DNA from: Euryarchaeota archaeon UBA462
GTDB lineage: Archaea > Thermoplasmatota > Poseidoniia > Poseidoniales > Thalassarchaeaceae
Direction of reading: 5' to 3'
NCBI GenBank assembly: GCA_002506755.1
Contig: DAYD01000021.1
Span: forward strand, 45,606-109,605
DNA: 64,000 nt
Part shown: in pieces, positions 16,801 to 24,892 of the stretch
Numbering within the stretch: the stretch's first letter is position 1
Layout: each line of letters begins with the position of its first letter
Notes under the pieces: model-generated
Seen by the model: only the letters and a program-made list of their open reading frames with translations
The model's database searches: none
What the model was told of the DNA's origin: nothing
Translations under genes and position numbers: made by a program

Positions 16801-19800
16801 ATTGCAACTTTAGCATTAGGTGACAGAAGTGTCAATGGTGGGCAGATGAGCGAGGAATTCCGTTCCGTTCTCGATTCACATATGCATGAAGATCAAGTTT
16901 CTGAGTTTTCTGCTATAATTTCAAACGGTGATTGCAACCCAAGATGCAGAGAATTCGTAATGGATAGATCGATGTCAGTTATAGCAGAATACGGGACAAC
17001 TGAACTACTTCATGGCCATATTCTGGATGATATGGGACTACCTATCGAAGAAGAATTTTGGTTGGTTTTGAAGGAAGGTGAGCAGTACGGAGAGCCAACC
17101 TCCAATGAGTCAGAGGGTCTGTCATTGTTCGATCAAGCTAGAGGTTCATCTTCCTCCTATGAAATAAAGGATCAGCCTGATCACTATGACTTAGGGGGTT
17201 ATAGATACACTAAAGATCTCTATGATGACTTCTATGACGTTTCGACTGGTTTGCACAGGGCTAATGCGAAGTTTGGAATGATGAGGGCATTCTTGACCTC
17301 TGGCTTCCAATTAAATGAGCTTGTCTCCATTTATGATGGAATCACTTCAATCGACAATTACGTAGTCACAGACTACGATGGGGGGACTACTACTAGGAAT
17401 CACGAGATTCGGTACTTCGCAGTAGACAACAGATTGTACCCGCTTGGAGGAAAATACAACGCAGATTATTCCAGCTACCACAGGGGCCAGACAACTGGGA
17501 TCTTCCACGCACCAACCCACCTATCAGGACTCGATATAGACACTTACATCACCACGACATATGAGACGAATCAAGGTATGATGGACTCGCAGGAGTATTC
17601 GGATAGATACATGGAGGACATTAGGTCCCAAGCATCTGGAGCCACTACAGCAGATGAAATGATAGCAATAAATGATATCGACTATCAGCACAATGAACAA
17701 TTCTTCGAGACTATGGTCGCAAGGACCTATGTGGGCTATGGGACCTCAACTTTAGGGCTCGACTCACCCGGTGGCCTATCGGGCCAGGCAGACTCTCCAT
17801 CCTCGTGGATCGCTCCTTCGGCCCTATCCGGATCCCCTGGTAGCTACCTTGAGGGAGCCATGGCATTGCCGGGCGCGATGATGAACCACTTTGTCATCTC
17901 TAATTGGTATGATCCAACCGATGGAGCAAGCTGCGAAACTAACGATACTGGGATTAAGATTGACCAATACTGTGGGACTGTTTACGACTCCAACAGATTT
18001 GTCAAGATTCTGAAGTACTACAGCGGTGCAACTTTGGAGGGAACAGTGACCCTTGACGGGATTGGGCCAGTTCCTAATGCGCGGATTTTGATAGAAAGAG
18101 ATGCATTTAGCGGTGAAGAAGAAGAGGATGAGAATGGCGAAGTAATTGATAGAGATTCAAGGACTTTCTGGATACCTATTGGCACCACCCAAGCAGATGA
18201 TAATGGTGACTTCTCATTTGTAGCCCCATCTGGAAAAATCAGAGTGACAGCGTTCACCGGAGAACCAGATTTGGACAGTGGAAGATCCACAATTATGTCT
18301 GGAATGGGCTACGCGATGAGTGAGCTCTTCACAGAGGATCCTGAAATCAGGAACGTAAATCCAGTCACTGGTATTCTTGGTGATGTCTTTGGTTCGACAT
18401 GGCTAAAACACACTATCGTTAATGTCTCTGGAGCTGATGGCCACAGCAACGGCGAACAGGTCATTGATGCATCGATTACAGTAGAACCCTCGATGGCCTC
18501 AGGAATACTTACTTGGTCTGGACAGCTAGATTTTGATGGTCAACCTGTCACATCCGCCGAAGTCGTACTAACACCAGTTTCCAGTGAGGTAAATATAGGA
18601 CCTTATAGAAGTCAGACTTCCAACGGGTCAGTCACCGGCCAATCTCTAAGATTCACTGGAGAAGGGGAAGTCACATTTTCAGGAAACGGCTCAGTAATTT
18701 CACAAGGAACGGTCTCCGTTAGTGAGTTTACAGGTACCCAGGCGCAAACAATATTCGACAATCACAGTGTCACGGGAGAAGGTGAATTCTCTGGGAAGGG
18801 GACACTAGAAGGTTTCCTTGGTGAAGAAATTCCAGTTTGCACAGAGGGGGACATTCCCTTAGGAGTTGAAGTATGCCTAGTTAGTGAGGGGTTGTATCTC
18901 GTTAACGGTACTGTGAACGCTTCTGGCCGGTTCACTTCGCAAGGAATCAGCCAGTACACGAGGTCGCTTGTACAAGCCTCCCTTGTCGGGTCTGGAACTT
19001 TCACAACCGATACTTCACTAACGCTTTCAGAATACGGGACTATTAATGGTACAGGAACATTCTCCGGAGATGGTGAATTTAGCGGACCAATGGTTAGTGC
19101 GGGCTCATTTCACATTGTAGACGCTCTACCTGGGGATTACATAATCTCGGTTGATTTTGGAGATGGAAATCAAATAGAATTAGGGCAAACTTTCCAGATT
19201 CCATTGAATCCATCAGATTCCCAAACGCCCGTGAATATTTTCGGTGGTGCGATAAAGGGAGAAGTATCCCTTCACTCTGGAGAGCCACTGTCGAGCGAAA
19301 TTGCAATTCTTCTGTCAAATGAATCATACGATTCCTCAATCGAGGGTTGTGAAGCGATAGTCCGGCCACCGTGCACAATATTGCCCGAAAATGATGGGTC
19401 ATTCGAAATAGGCCCAGTCATCCCAGGATCTTACTCTGTACAGGTAGATGTCGATGATGATGGATTCCCGGAAATATCCGAGAGCTACATTTTCAGATCC
19501 GATGAAGACTCGCTCTCCACATTTCCATCGGTTGTCCCGGATACAACCGATATCAGCTTCACGGTTAGGGATGGGGGCATTATCGTCGAGAATCTGAGCC
19601 TAATCTTCAGATCCGTAAATCAATCGATAGCTGATGTGACTTCAATTTATGATGAAGAAACGGGAATTTACAACTCAGAACTAACTCAAGGTGAATGGCT
19701 TCTGAATTACACCATCGAAGGTGATAAGCAACTTTGGCAAAGAATCACTATCGGTGCCGAAGATATATCTGGAGCAGATTATGAATTTGTAGAGAGTCAA

Positions 19801-22800
19801 ACGGTGAGTGGCGTAATCTCCGATGGCTCTGGTAAAGACAATCCGGAATCCCCTCCCGGACTTCCGGTTTCCTACCAGGAAGTGCTTTTCCAGTGGGATG
19901 GGTTCTCAATTACCTCGATTACTGATCAAAATGGAAACTTTAGCGTTAACTTGCCTGTTGGGGCCTGGATAGATCTAACCGTCGAACGCACAGTTGGTGC
20001 AGGTGGCTTCCTTTCAAATGGGACCCGATTCCAAGTCAGTGAAGAAATGCCTGACATCTCGATAGACCTTAGGCCTGCAATGATGGTTATGGGTGCAGCG
20101 AGCCTAAACAGGGAAGGAAATACCTACAATCAAGGATTCCCAGGTTGGGTCCCTGTTTTTGCCTTAGCAAACAACCTAGATGGATTTACCCAAGCAGTTT
20201 GGCGGTCCGAGGTTGATGAGCTTGGAAGGTTCGACGCACTACTCCCCGTAGGCAACTGGTCCCTGACCCTAGATGCTGGGGAGATGGGATCATCATCTGA
20301 AACCATAGAGGTAAACGCTACATCTGACTCCGTCGAGCTACTAATTTTACCCGAGGACAATAGCACTGTTTCCATCGACTTCTTTATTGATCGACAAGGT
20401 GACAATAACCAATCTAATGGAACTCCAGTGCCAAATACCTTCCCGTTCGAAATAGTTCCTTTGACATCCAACGGACTTGGTGTCACCGTAAATGCTGCTG
20501 GATCTGAATGGATATCCGAGGGAACCGCACAAGTTTCACTTGAACCTGGCAAGTACAGAATAGTCGTTGAAAGGGCAAATTCATCTGCTAGTGAGCTATT
20601 CGACACACTCTATGACACAAACAAGGTCTTCGATGTTTATCTGGAACCATCGGAGATTACAAGATCAGTCGGTTTCGAACCTCTTTGGCTTGTCAACATA
20701 ACACTGACAAACCAAAGCAAAGATCCGTTGAGTAATCACGTTGTTAAGTTGCAGAATTCTGAGAGCGGCTGGATCCAGACCTTTATCACCAACGAGTCCG
20801 GTAAGGTCTTAGAATATGTTGAAGAAGGGGATTGGGTACTAATTGTAGACGAATTTGAAAGCAGCTCTGGAGTCTTTGAGGGCCTAAGGGAATTAATCTC
20901 GGTCTCTGAAAATACTGCAGGATCGGTGTATGACTTAGAGACTTCCCAGTTGGCTAATATCGCTATAAATCTAACATCGGAACCCTCCGGAGTTGACCTC
21001 GGAGAAATGGAAGTCACCTTGACCTCACAGGAGGGGCTTGGCTCATTCTCAATATCTCACCCGGGATTCGGACAGACTCTAGAGATGAGACTAACACCAG
21101 GGCTTTGGAACATAGAGATGAATGAAACAGAGGAAGGGGTCCGACTTCTTCTAGAAAACACATCTTTGTCCGAGTCTGGCATTACGGTAGGAGAAGTCAA
21201 TGAGGTCTCCTTAACGGTACAGAGGCTAGCTCAGCTTTCTGGGATTGTTTTCTGGGACCTCGATGAAAACGACTCTCCCGGTTTCTTTGAAGGTCTATCT
21301 AACGCTTCATTAACTATCTCTCCAAACATCCCAGAATTGGAACTAGACACATACGAAATATTCTCCGGAGAGAACGGGGCATGGTCAGTTTACCTTCCCG
21401 CTCAAACCTCTTGGGACGTCGAGGTCACGAAGGATGGATTCGAAAATGTGGAATTAAGCATAGGTCTTGGGTTAGAATCTATGTCTGAAGACATAGAAAT
21501 AGCAGCGGGAGAGGTAGAAGTCTCAGGAATTGTCTCGTATCCAGATAACTCATGTATATCCAACGAGGATTGGGATCTAGTAATGATACCATCTCACGGA
21601 ATATCTCGAGAACGTGTAACAGCCACCAAGGTATCGGGCCCAAGTGGATGGACTGGAGAATGGTCAGCATCTGTTCAACCGGGGGATTGGGTGATCTACG
21701 CATCGTTAGATACCCAAAATCAAAATTGTCAAGGTCTTGTGTCAATCAAATCTATGGAAGTAGGGGTTGATGGGGGTTCGCTGGATTCGGAATTGACAAT
21801 CGGGGGCATTCTCAACCTCAACACTCGATGGCTGGACTTTGAAGGAGGGGTGCGTGATCTCTCGGAGGTATCTGACTACGACTTGAAATTTGAGATTGGG
21901 GCAACATCATGGTCCGAAACATTAGACGATGATGGTACAATATCCATTCTAATAACCCCAAGTACTATTCAGGTATCGAGCGAATTCGAGATTTCAGAAG
22001 GCAACAGGAACGTATCTTACTCCGGTGGCCAAGGAATTGCGATAAGAGCAGGTCAGGACTCACCTCTAAAGACTCTGAATGTTGAGCGAGAGTCTAACCA
22101 AGATATCTCTGCAACTACCGTCGGTGAATCGAGGAAAACTGTCAGTGAAGTTGACCAATCGTGCACAAATGACAGCGATGGGGATGGATACATAGACGGC
22201 GAAGACGTATTCCCGGATGACTCCTCAGAGTGGAGAGACTTGGATGGAGATGGCATTGGTGACAATGAAGACAATGACGATGACAATGATGGTGATCTAG
22301 ATTCGATTGATGAAGTAAACATCTATGCCGGTGGAGACAATTCTCCCTCGGGATGCGATTACACCAATGCTGAATTCAGCATAACTGTCACCTATGAGGG
22401 GCACAACTCGCTAGACCAGTACTCAGTAGTTGGAACCGTACCCGGTGCCGATGGTACCCTTTGGGATGTAAAGTTCGAGAATTCTACTTCCTCCGGAGAT
22501 TGGCTAGACTCTATTACCTTTGAGATGGGCTTGAACAATTCAGACATATCGGAGGAACTGAATGTTAGGGTAACACCAGCCAAAGTCGGGGAGGCCCACC
22601 ACTTCACTGGAGGTCACAGAGTCCTGCTAAAGTTCTCTACCCAGCAAGGATATACAATGGAGATGGAGCTAATTGTTGATGTCCCTAAGTCACCAGGATT
22701 CAGGATGGAAATTACCGACGAGTATGATGAAATCACCTACTTCCCACCTAATGAGCAAACGATATCCATCGAAATCCCCTTCAGGAACTCAGGAAACTCT

Positions 22801-23526
22801 GACGAGACATTCACATTCGAGTTCGAAGAATCCAACAATTGGGACGTCGCTGGACCAATGATGCAACCAGTTTCCCCTTTCTCTGACGGTCTTGCTACCT
22901 TCACCTTAATTCCAACATTTACAGGCAATCTAGCCTCTGATTATGAAGAGACGATAGACATCCTAGTGACTGATAGCTCAAATAATTCATACACATTCCA
23001 AAATAGACTAAAATTGGACTCCCCTAAGCTATCCGTTGTTGGTGATTCTGCTACACTCCTTGGGAATAGGTTCCCAACCTTTGGGGAAATTGAGAGATAT
23101 TCACTGAACGTATCAAACTCTGGAAACGTGTTAGCAGATGAGGTCACGATCACAGCGACGTTGTGTTCAGAAATTACATGCGAAGATGATCAGAGACTCA
23201 ACATAACCAGTACTGCAACAGGCACTGTCTCTTCTATGGACGAATCGACATTCTACTTCGATATGGATTTCACACAATTCGATTCGGCACAGAAGTACTA
23301 CATCGTTTTCGAGATTACAGGTGAGGATTTGAGCGAGAAGGCTCAATCTTGCGACAGCTCTAATTCGGTAGGCAAGCCATCATGTGTTATCGAAGCGCAA
23401 CTATGGACAGGTTCAGAGGAAAATGAGAATCTAAAATATATGGCATACGTATTCATAATCCTGTTGATCTCCGCATTAGTTTACTTCACTAGAAGGCCAG
23501 GAAGAAGAGTTAGTGCTCCTTTCTGA
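13837..23526 (+). CDS. aglB: Giant STT3/AglB oligosaccharyltransferase fused to extra membrane module and repetitive ectodomain
   Basis: A single uninterrupted frame of 3229 aa; archaeal AglB is usually about 850-1000 aa. Residues 15-350 form about ten extra membrane helices that normal AglB lacks. The STT3 core follows: first acidic motif GGSDPWY (D393), second motif SDHDSF (D509, D511), many further helices, then the catalytic-site signature WWDYG at 945-949. STT3 transfers an oligosaccharide from a dolichol carrier to Asn of Asn-x-Ser/Thr outside the membrane. From about 1393 come beta-sandwich units resembling carboxypeptidase-regulatory/Cna-B folds, a low-complexity Gly-Glu-Gly-Phe zone (1605-1755), an Asp-rich calcium-type segment (2776-2829), Ig-like units and a final membrane helix (3203-3218) with a basic tail. 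The ectodomain has at least 25 sequons. A 45-base gap leads to the protease gene. Confidence 0.9.
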   Translation: MDGMETDIESAKEGQRLPIFAAPIAISISLLLLLIAVSSLDGREISGEYVSAAVIISLSALLPAYAGRSSNQIPFGSGNLRIISLSIGLLIVSLVANWIDDSNFSNMFVATFLLLGIGTAILNEYGRLEESSVLLSIVLGMRLAVIYASELGIAQSTSTALVDLQRASIGSAFFSFWFAAISLGFLVMISIRGTLESRGRGTLFSGIPYFSENREVVAYPFLIFAGFLIPLLWLGNLTDLTEYSEGRHLGVVWAIFSALIILIFSFFRSEGWHVLSSMLVVNWLLYTLGHLHEIGNELPSLFSEDGFIGTFTWFFLGFWMNFFAIFFASRGAFGDIAPRRDNSGYRIWWSNNSYPVMIAFAFLIALVVRVAWNVIPAMNASGTGLWDMTGGSDPWYMKRVVDFVIAERSHLIYDHDRAYPSGGINPRPPLFSWSLALGAIFITWLLEMPVSESVWWSMSALPAVYGALIVFPIAGIASRAHTKRSGIFAAWLIALMPGHMSRSTFAMSDHDSFAMLFLAIAFYFWIRALEHLENRKVFNETSTNPLYILAGIRDTWQKNPALMANATMSGIAFSVMALGWKGFVYGPGILFLAYSFQVAINIFGRKDSLQFTSAALQMMLTSILIPFAFYAWPGMNLLFAPSGMQPMFYIIGFTFAVGWVSSSFRDKPWLLVVMGGTVLFGTILALLWILQEAELYNGWDILFTGGFYFSKNKIFGTIGEAQAPDRGVLFASYGPVVALIAIGCSFILLWRGSRKSKSGLTLLGLWTIIATYMAWTAGRFIINATPPIAVAGGIGISMLWGSANFSSFTKAWRNSGIGTPGTRFRSLWPATKARPGVPAMIMVILLISSQHATYGVDSGIPRGEQSAYEIDETIYEIAPDIFRYDFFNLFSLLKSKPYNPQESGLWYMGTFGPSFNSQGWNEAYQWLSEQDNATPFSERPAFVSWWDYGFQALSSGQHPTVADNFQSGIPNSGAMLLSAGQEDTLSLFIATLALGDRSVNGGQMSEEFRSVLDSHMHEDQVSEFSAIISNGDCNPRCREFVMDRSMSVIAEYGTTELLHGHILDDMGLPIEEEFWLVLKEGEQYGEPTSNESEGLSLFDQARGSSSSYEIKDQPDHYDLGGYRYTKDLYDDFYDVSTGLHRANAKFGMMRAFLTSGFQLNELVSIYDGITSIDNYVVTDYDGGTTTRNHEIRYFAVDNRLYPLGGKYNADYSSYHRGQTTGIFHAPTHLSGLDIDTYITTTYETNQGMMDSQEYSDRYMEDIRSQASGATTADEMIAINDIDYQHNEQFFETMVARTYVGYGTSTLGLDSPGGLSGQADSPSSWIAPSALSGSPGSYLEGAMALPGAMMNHFVISNWYDPTDGASCETNDTGIKIDQYCGTVYDSNRFVKILKYYSGATLEGTVTLDGIGPVPNARILIERDAFSGEEEEDENGEVIDRDSRTFWIPIGTTQADDNGDFSFVAPSGKIRVTAFTGEPDLDSGRSTIMSGMGYAMSELFTEDPEIRNVNPVTGILGDVFGSTWLKHTIVNVSGADGHSNGEQVIDASITVEPSMASGILTWSGQLDFDGQPVTSAEVVLTPVSSEVNIGPYRSQTSNGSVTGQSLRFTGEGEVTFSGNGSVISQGTVSVSEFTGTQAQTIFDNHSVTGEGEFSGKGTLEGFLGEEIPVCTEGDIPLGVEVCLVSEGLYLVNGTVNASGRFTSQGISQYTRSLVQASLVGSGTFTTDTSLTLSEYGTINGTGTFSGDGEFSGPMVSAGSFHIVDALPGDYIISVDFGDGNQIELGQTFQIPLNPSDSQTPVNIFGGAIKGEVSLHSGEPLSSEIAILLSNESYDSSIEGCEAIVRPPCTILPENDGSFEIGPVIPGSYSVQVDVDDDGFPEISESYIFRSDEDSLSTFPSVVPDTTDISFTVRDGGIIVENLSLIFRSVNQSIADVTSIYDEETGIYNSELTQGEWLLNYTIEGDKQLWQRITIGAEDISGADYEFVESQTVSGVISDGSGKDNPESPPGLPVSYQEVLFQWDGFSITSITDQNGNFSVNLPVGAWIDLTVERTVGAGGFLSNGTRFQVSEEMPDISIDLRPAMMVMGAASLNREGNTYNQGFPGWVPVFALANNLDGFTQAVWRSEVDELGRFDALLPVGNWSLTLDAGEMGSSSETIEVNATSDSVELLILPEDNSTVSIDFFIDRQGDNNQSNGTPVPNTFPFEIVPLTSNGLGVTVNAAGSEWISEGTAQVSLEPGKYRIVVERANSSASELFDTLYDTNKVFDVYLEPSEITRSVGFEPLWLVNITLTNQSKDPLSNHVVKLQNSESGWIQTFITNESGKVLEYVEEGDWVLIVDEFESSSGVFEGLRELISVSENTAGSVYDLETSQLANIAINLTSEPSGVDLGEMEVTLTSQEGLGSFSISHPGFGQTLEMRLTPGLWNIEMNETEEGVRLLLENTSLSESGITVGEVNEVSLTVQRLAQLSGIVFWDLDENDSPGFFEGLSNASLTISPNIPELELDTYEIFSGENGAWSVYLPAQTSWDVEVTKDGFENVELSIGLGLESMSEDIEIAAGEVEVSGIVSYPDNSCISNEDWDLVMIPSHGISRERVTATKVSGPSGWTGEWSASVQPGDWVIYASLDTQNQNCQGLVSIKSMEVGVDGGSLDSELTIGGILNLNTRWLDFEGGVRDLSEVSDYDLKFEIGATSWSETLDDDGTISILITPSTIQVSSEFEISEGNRNVSYSGGQGIAIRAGQDSPLKTLNVERESNQDISATTVGESRKTVSEVDQSCTNDSDGDGYIDGEDVFPDDSSEWRDLDGDGIGDNEDNDDDNDGDLDSIDEVNIYAGGDNSPSGCDYTNAEFSITVTYEGHNSLDQYSVVGTVPGADGTLWDVKFENSTSSGDWLDSITFEMGLNNSDISEELNVRVTPAKVGEAHHFTGGHRVLLKFSTQQGYTMEMELIVDVPKSPGFRMEITDEYDEITYFPPNEQTISIEIPFRNSGNSDETFTFEFEESNNWDVAGPMMQPVSPFSDGLATFTLIPTFTGNLASDYEETIDILVTDSSNNSYTFQNRLKLDSPKLSVVGDSATLLGNRFPTFGEIERYSLNVSNSGNVLADEVTITATLCSEITCEDDQRLNITSTATGTVSSMDESTFYFDMDFTQFDSAQKYYIVFEITGEDLSEKAQSCDSSNSVGKPSCVIEAQLWTGSEENENLKYMAYVFIILLISALVYFTRRPGRRVSAPF

Positions 23527-23570
23527 TACTCGCCTTCTAATACTCCTACTGCAAGCGGACATTTGGATAC

Positions 23571-24803
23571 ATGAGAGATTTCAATCACCTTGAGTTGATG
23601 CCAGAGCCGGAAGATCCTAGTCTGCTAACTGCAGTTGATAGCGATGCTCCTGGCTACCCTGGAAAGGCATATGGAATCTCGGACCAAGAAGCAAGAGAGC
23701 TCAGGTGGCCCGTTGGACCTATTGTGAGGTTCCTTTGGCCTTGGGGTGCCCTTGGCTTCTCCGCTGTCATTACTGCATTCATACTTTTTTACCCTTCAAT
23801 CGCCCCTCTATTACAGGAGGTATTGCCCGATTCAGAATGGGCATATGAGGATACAGGAATACGTGATCTTCAGTCCTCTGGTACGCTTGGAGAGGGAGTC
23901 AAGGTCTGTATTGTCGATACGGGCATAGATTCCAATCATCCCGATTTATCAAAAATTAACCTAGTGGGATTCAGAGATTTCTACCAAACGGATAATGAAG
24001 AAGTAAAGGATATTGGATATGACAGCCATGGTACTCTAATGTCCGGGCTCCTAGTTGCAGATGGTAACTTCCTTGGAGCAGCCCCAGGGGTATCTCTTTC
24101 AGTGGCTATAGGGCTGGGACCAGATGGCAAATCGGCGAATGAAAGAATGGTCTCTCAGGCTATTCGATGGTGTAGAATCTCCCAGGATGCGGATATAATT
24201 TCCCTTAGCTTGGGGAGTGCACAGGGCTCTGAGATGTCTACCTCCTCAGAAACGGTAATAGCAGTAAATGAGGCCCTTGAAAATGGCATTTTCGTTGTAG
24301 CAGCAGCAGGTAATTTGGACATTGATTCGAATGACTCTGACGTGTCATCTCCAGCTAGCTTGTCTGGAGTCATAGCTGTAGGGGCGCACGACAAGAGTGG
24401 CGCTCCATGGGCAGACAGCGCATCGGGCTCCGAAATAGACCCTCACACAGGTGAAGCCAGGTCCTTCCCCGATCAGAAACCAGAGATTATTGCCCCTGGC
24501 GTATTGCTTTGGTCTTGTTCCTCGCACGACTCAGAACCTCCTTATGCTTACTCAACTGGAACTAGCGACTCCACAGTAATCGTAACGGGTGCTCTAGCCC
24601 TGATTTTATCCATACACGGCGAAGACCTTTCAGGTGATGACGGTAAAATAAGCCAGGATGGTATGAATTTAGTTAAGGTAGCTCTAGCTAAATCCGCCAA
24701 ACCTGCTCCCAATCAAGACTCGACGCACAACCCCAAGTCTGGTTATGGCCTTCTCGACGCCTCCGAGTGGTCAAAACAACTAGCCGTTGAGTTGGGGACT
24801 TAG
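23571..24803 (+). CDS. Membrane-anchored subtilisin-like serine protease (S8)
   Basis: A 410-aa protein with a short cytoplasmic N-terminus, one membrane helix (residues about 50-75, GALGFSAVITAFILFYPSIA) and an exported subtilase domain. The triad is visible: D116 in VCIVDTGID, H153 in DSHGTLM and S332 in GTSDSTVIVTG; the usual Met-Ala after the serine is replaced by Asp-Ser, an uncommon variant. An AAAGN oxyanion-hole motif also occurs. There is no signal cleavage site or prodomain, so it is probably a type II anchored protease facing outward. It lies 45 bases after the AglB fusion and 90 before the beta-helix protein, same strand, which suggests shared expression and perhaps processing of those surface proteins (inference). 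Confidence 0.85.
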   Translation: MRDFNHLELMPEPEDPSLLTAVDSDAPGYPGKAYGISDQEARELRWPVGPIVRFLWPWGALGFSAVITAFILFYPSIAPLLQEVLPDSEWAYEDTGIRDLQSSGTLGEGVKVCIVDTGIDSNHPDLSKINLVGFRDFYQTDNEEVKDIGYDSHGTLMSGLLVADGNFLGAAPGVSLSVAIGLGPDGKSANERMVSQAIRWCRISQDADIISLSLGSAQGSEMSTSSETVIAVNEALENGIFVVAAAGNLDIDSNDSDVSSPASLSGVIAVGAHDKSGAPWADSASGSEIDPHTGEARSFPDQKPEIIAPGVLLWSCSSHDSEPPYAYSTGTSDSTVIVTGALALILSIHGEDLSGDDGKISQDGMNLVKVALAKSAKPAPNQDSTHNPKSGYGLLDASEWSKQLAVELGT

Positions 24804-24892
24804 TCCCGCCAAATAACTTGGTAATACTCGTTGACTTCTATCGGTTCCATCGATACCCTATGGTTAAATTGGCCTCATGACGCCCAAGGTAT

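Noticed and set aside
13837..23526. Possible fusion artefact (missed stop or assembly join) within the AglB gene
   Set aside because: The frame is continuous, the signal-free ectodomain follows the STT3 core without a start-like site, and composition does not change at residue 1390; still, it rests on one sequence, so independent assemblies should be compared.
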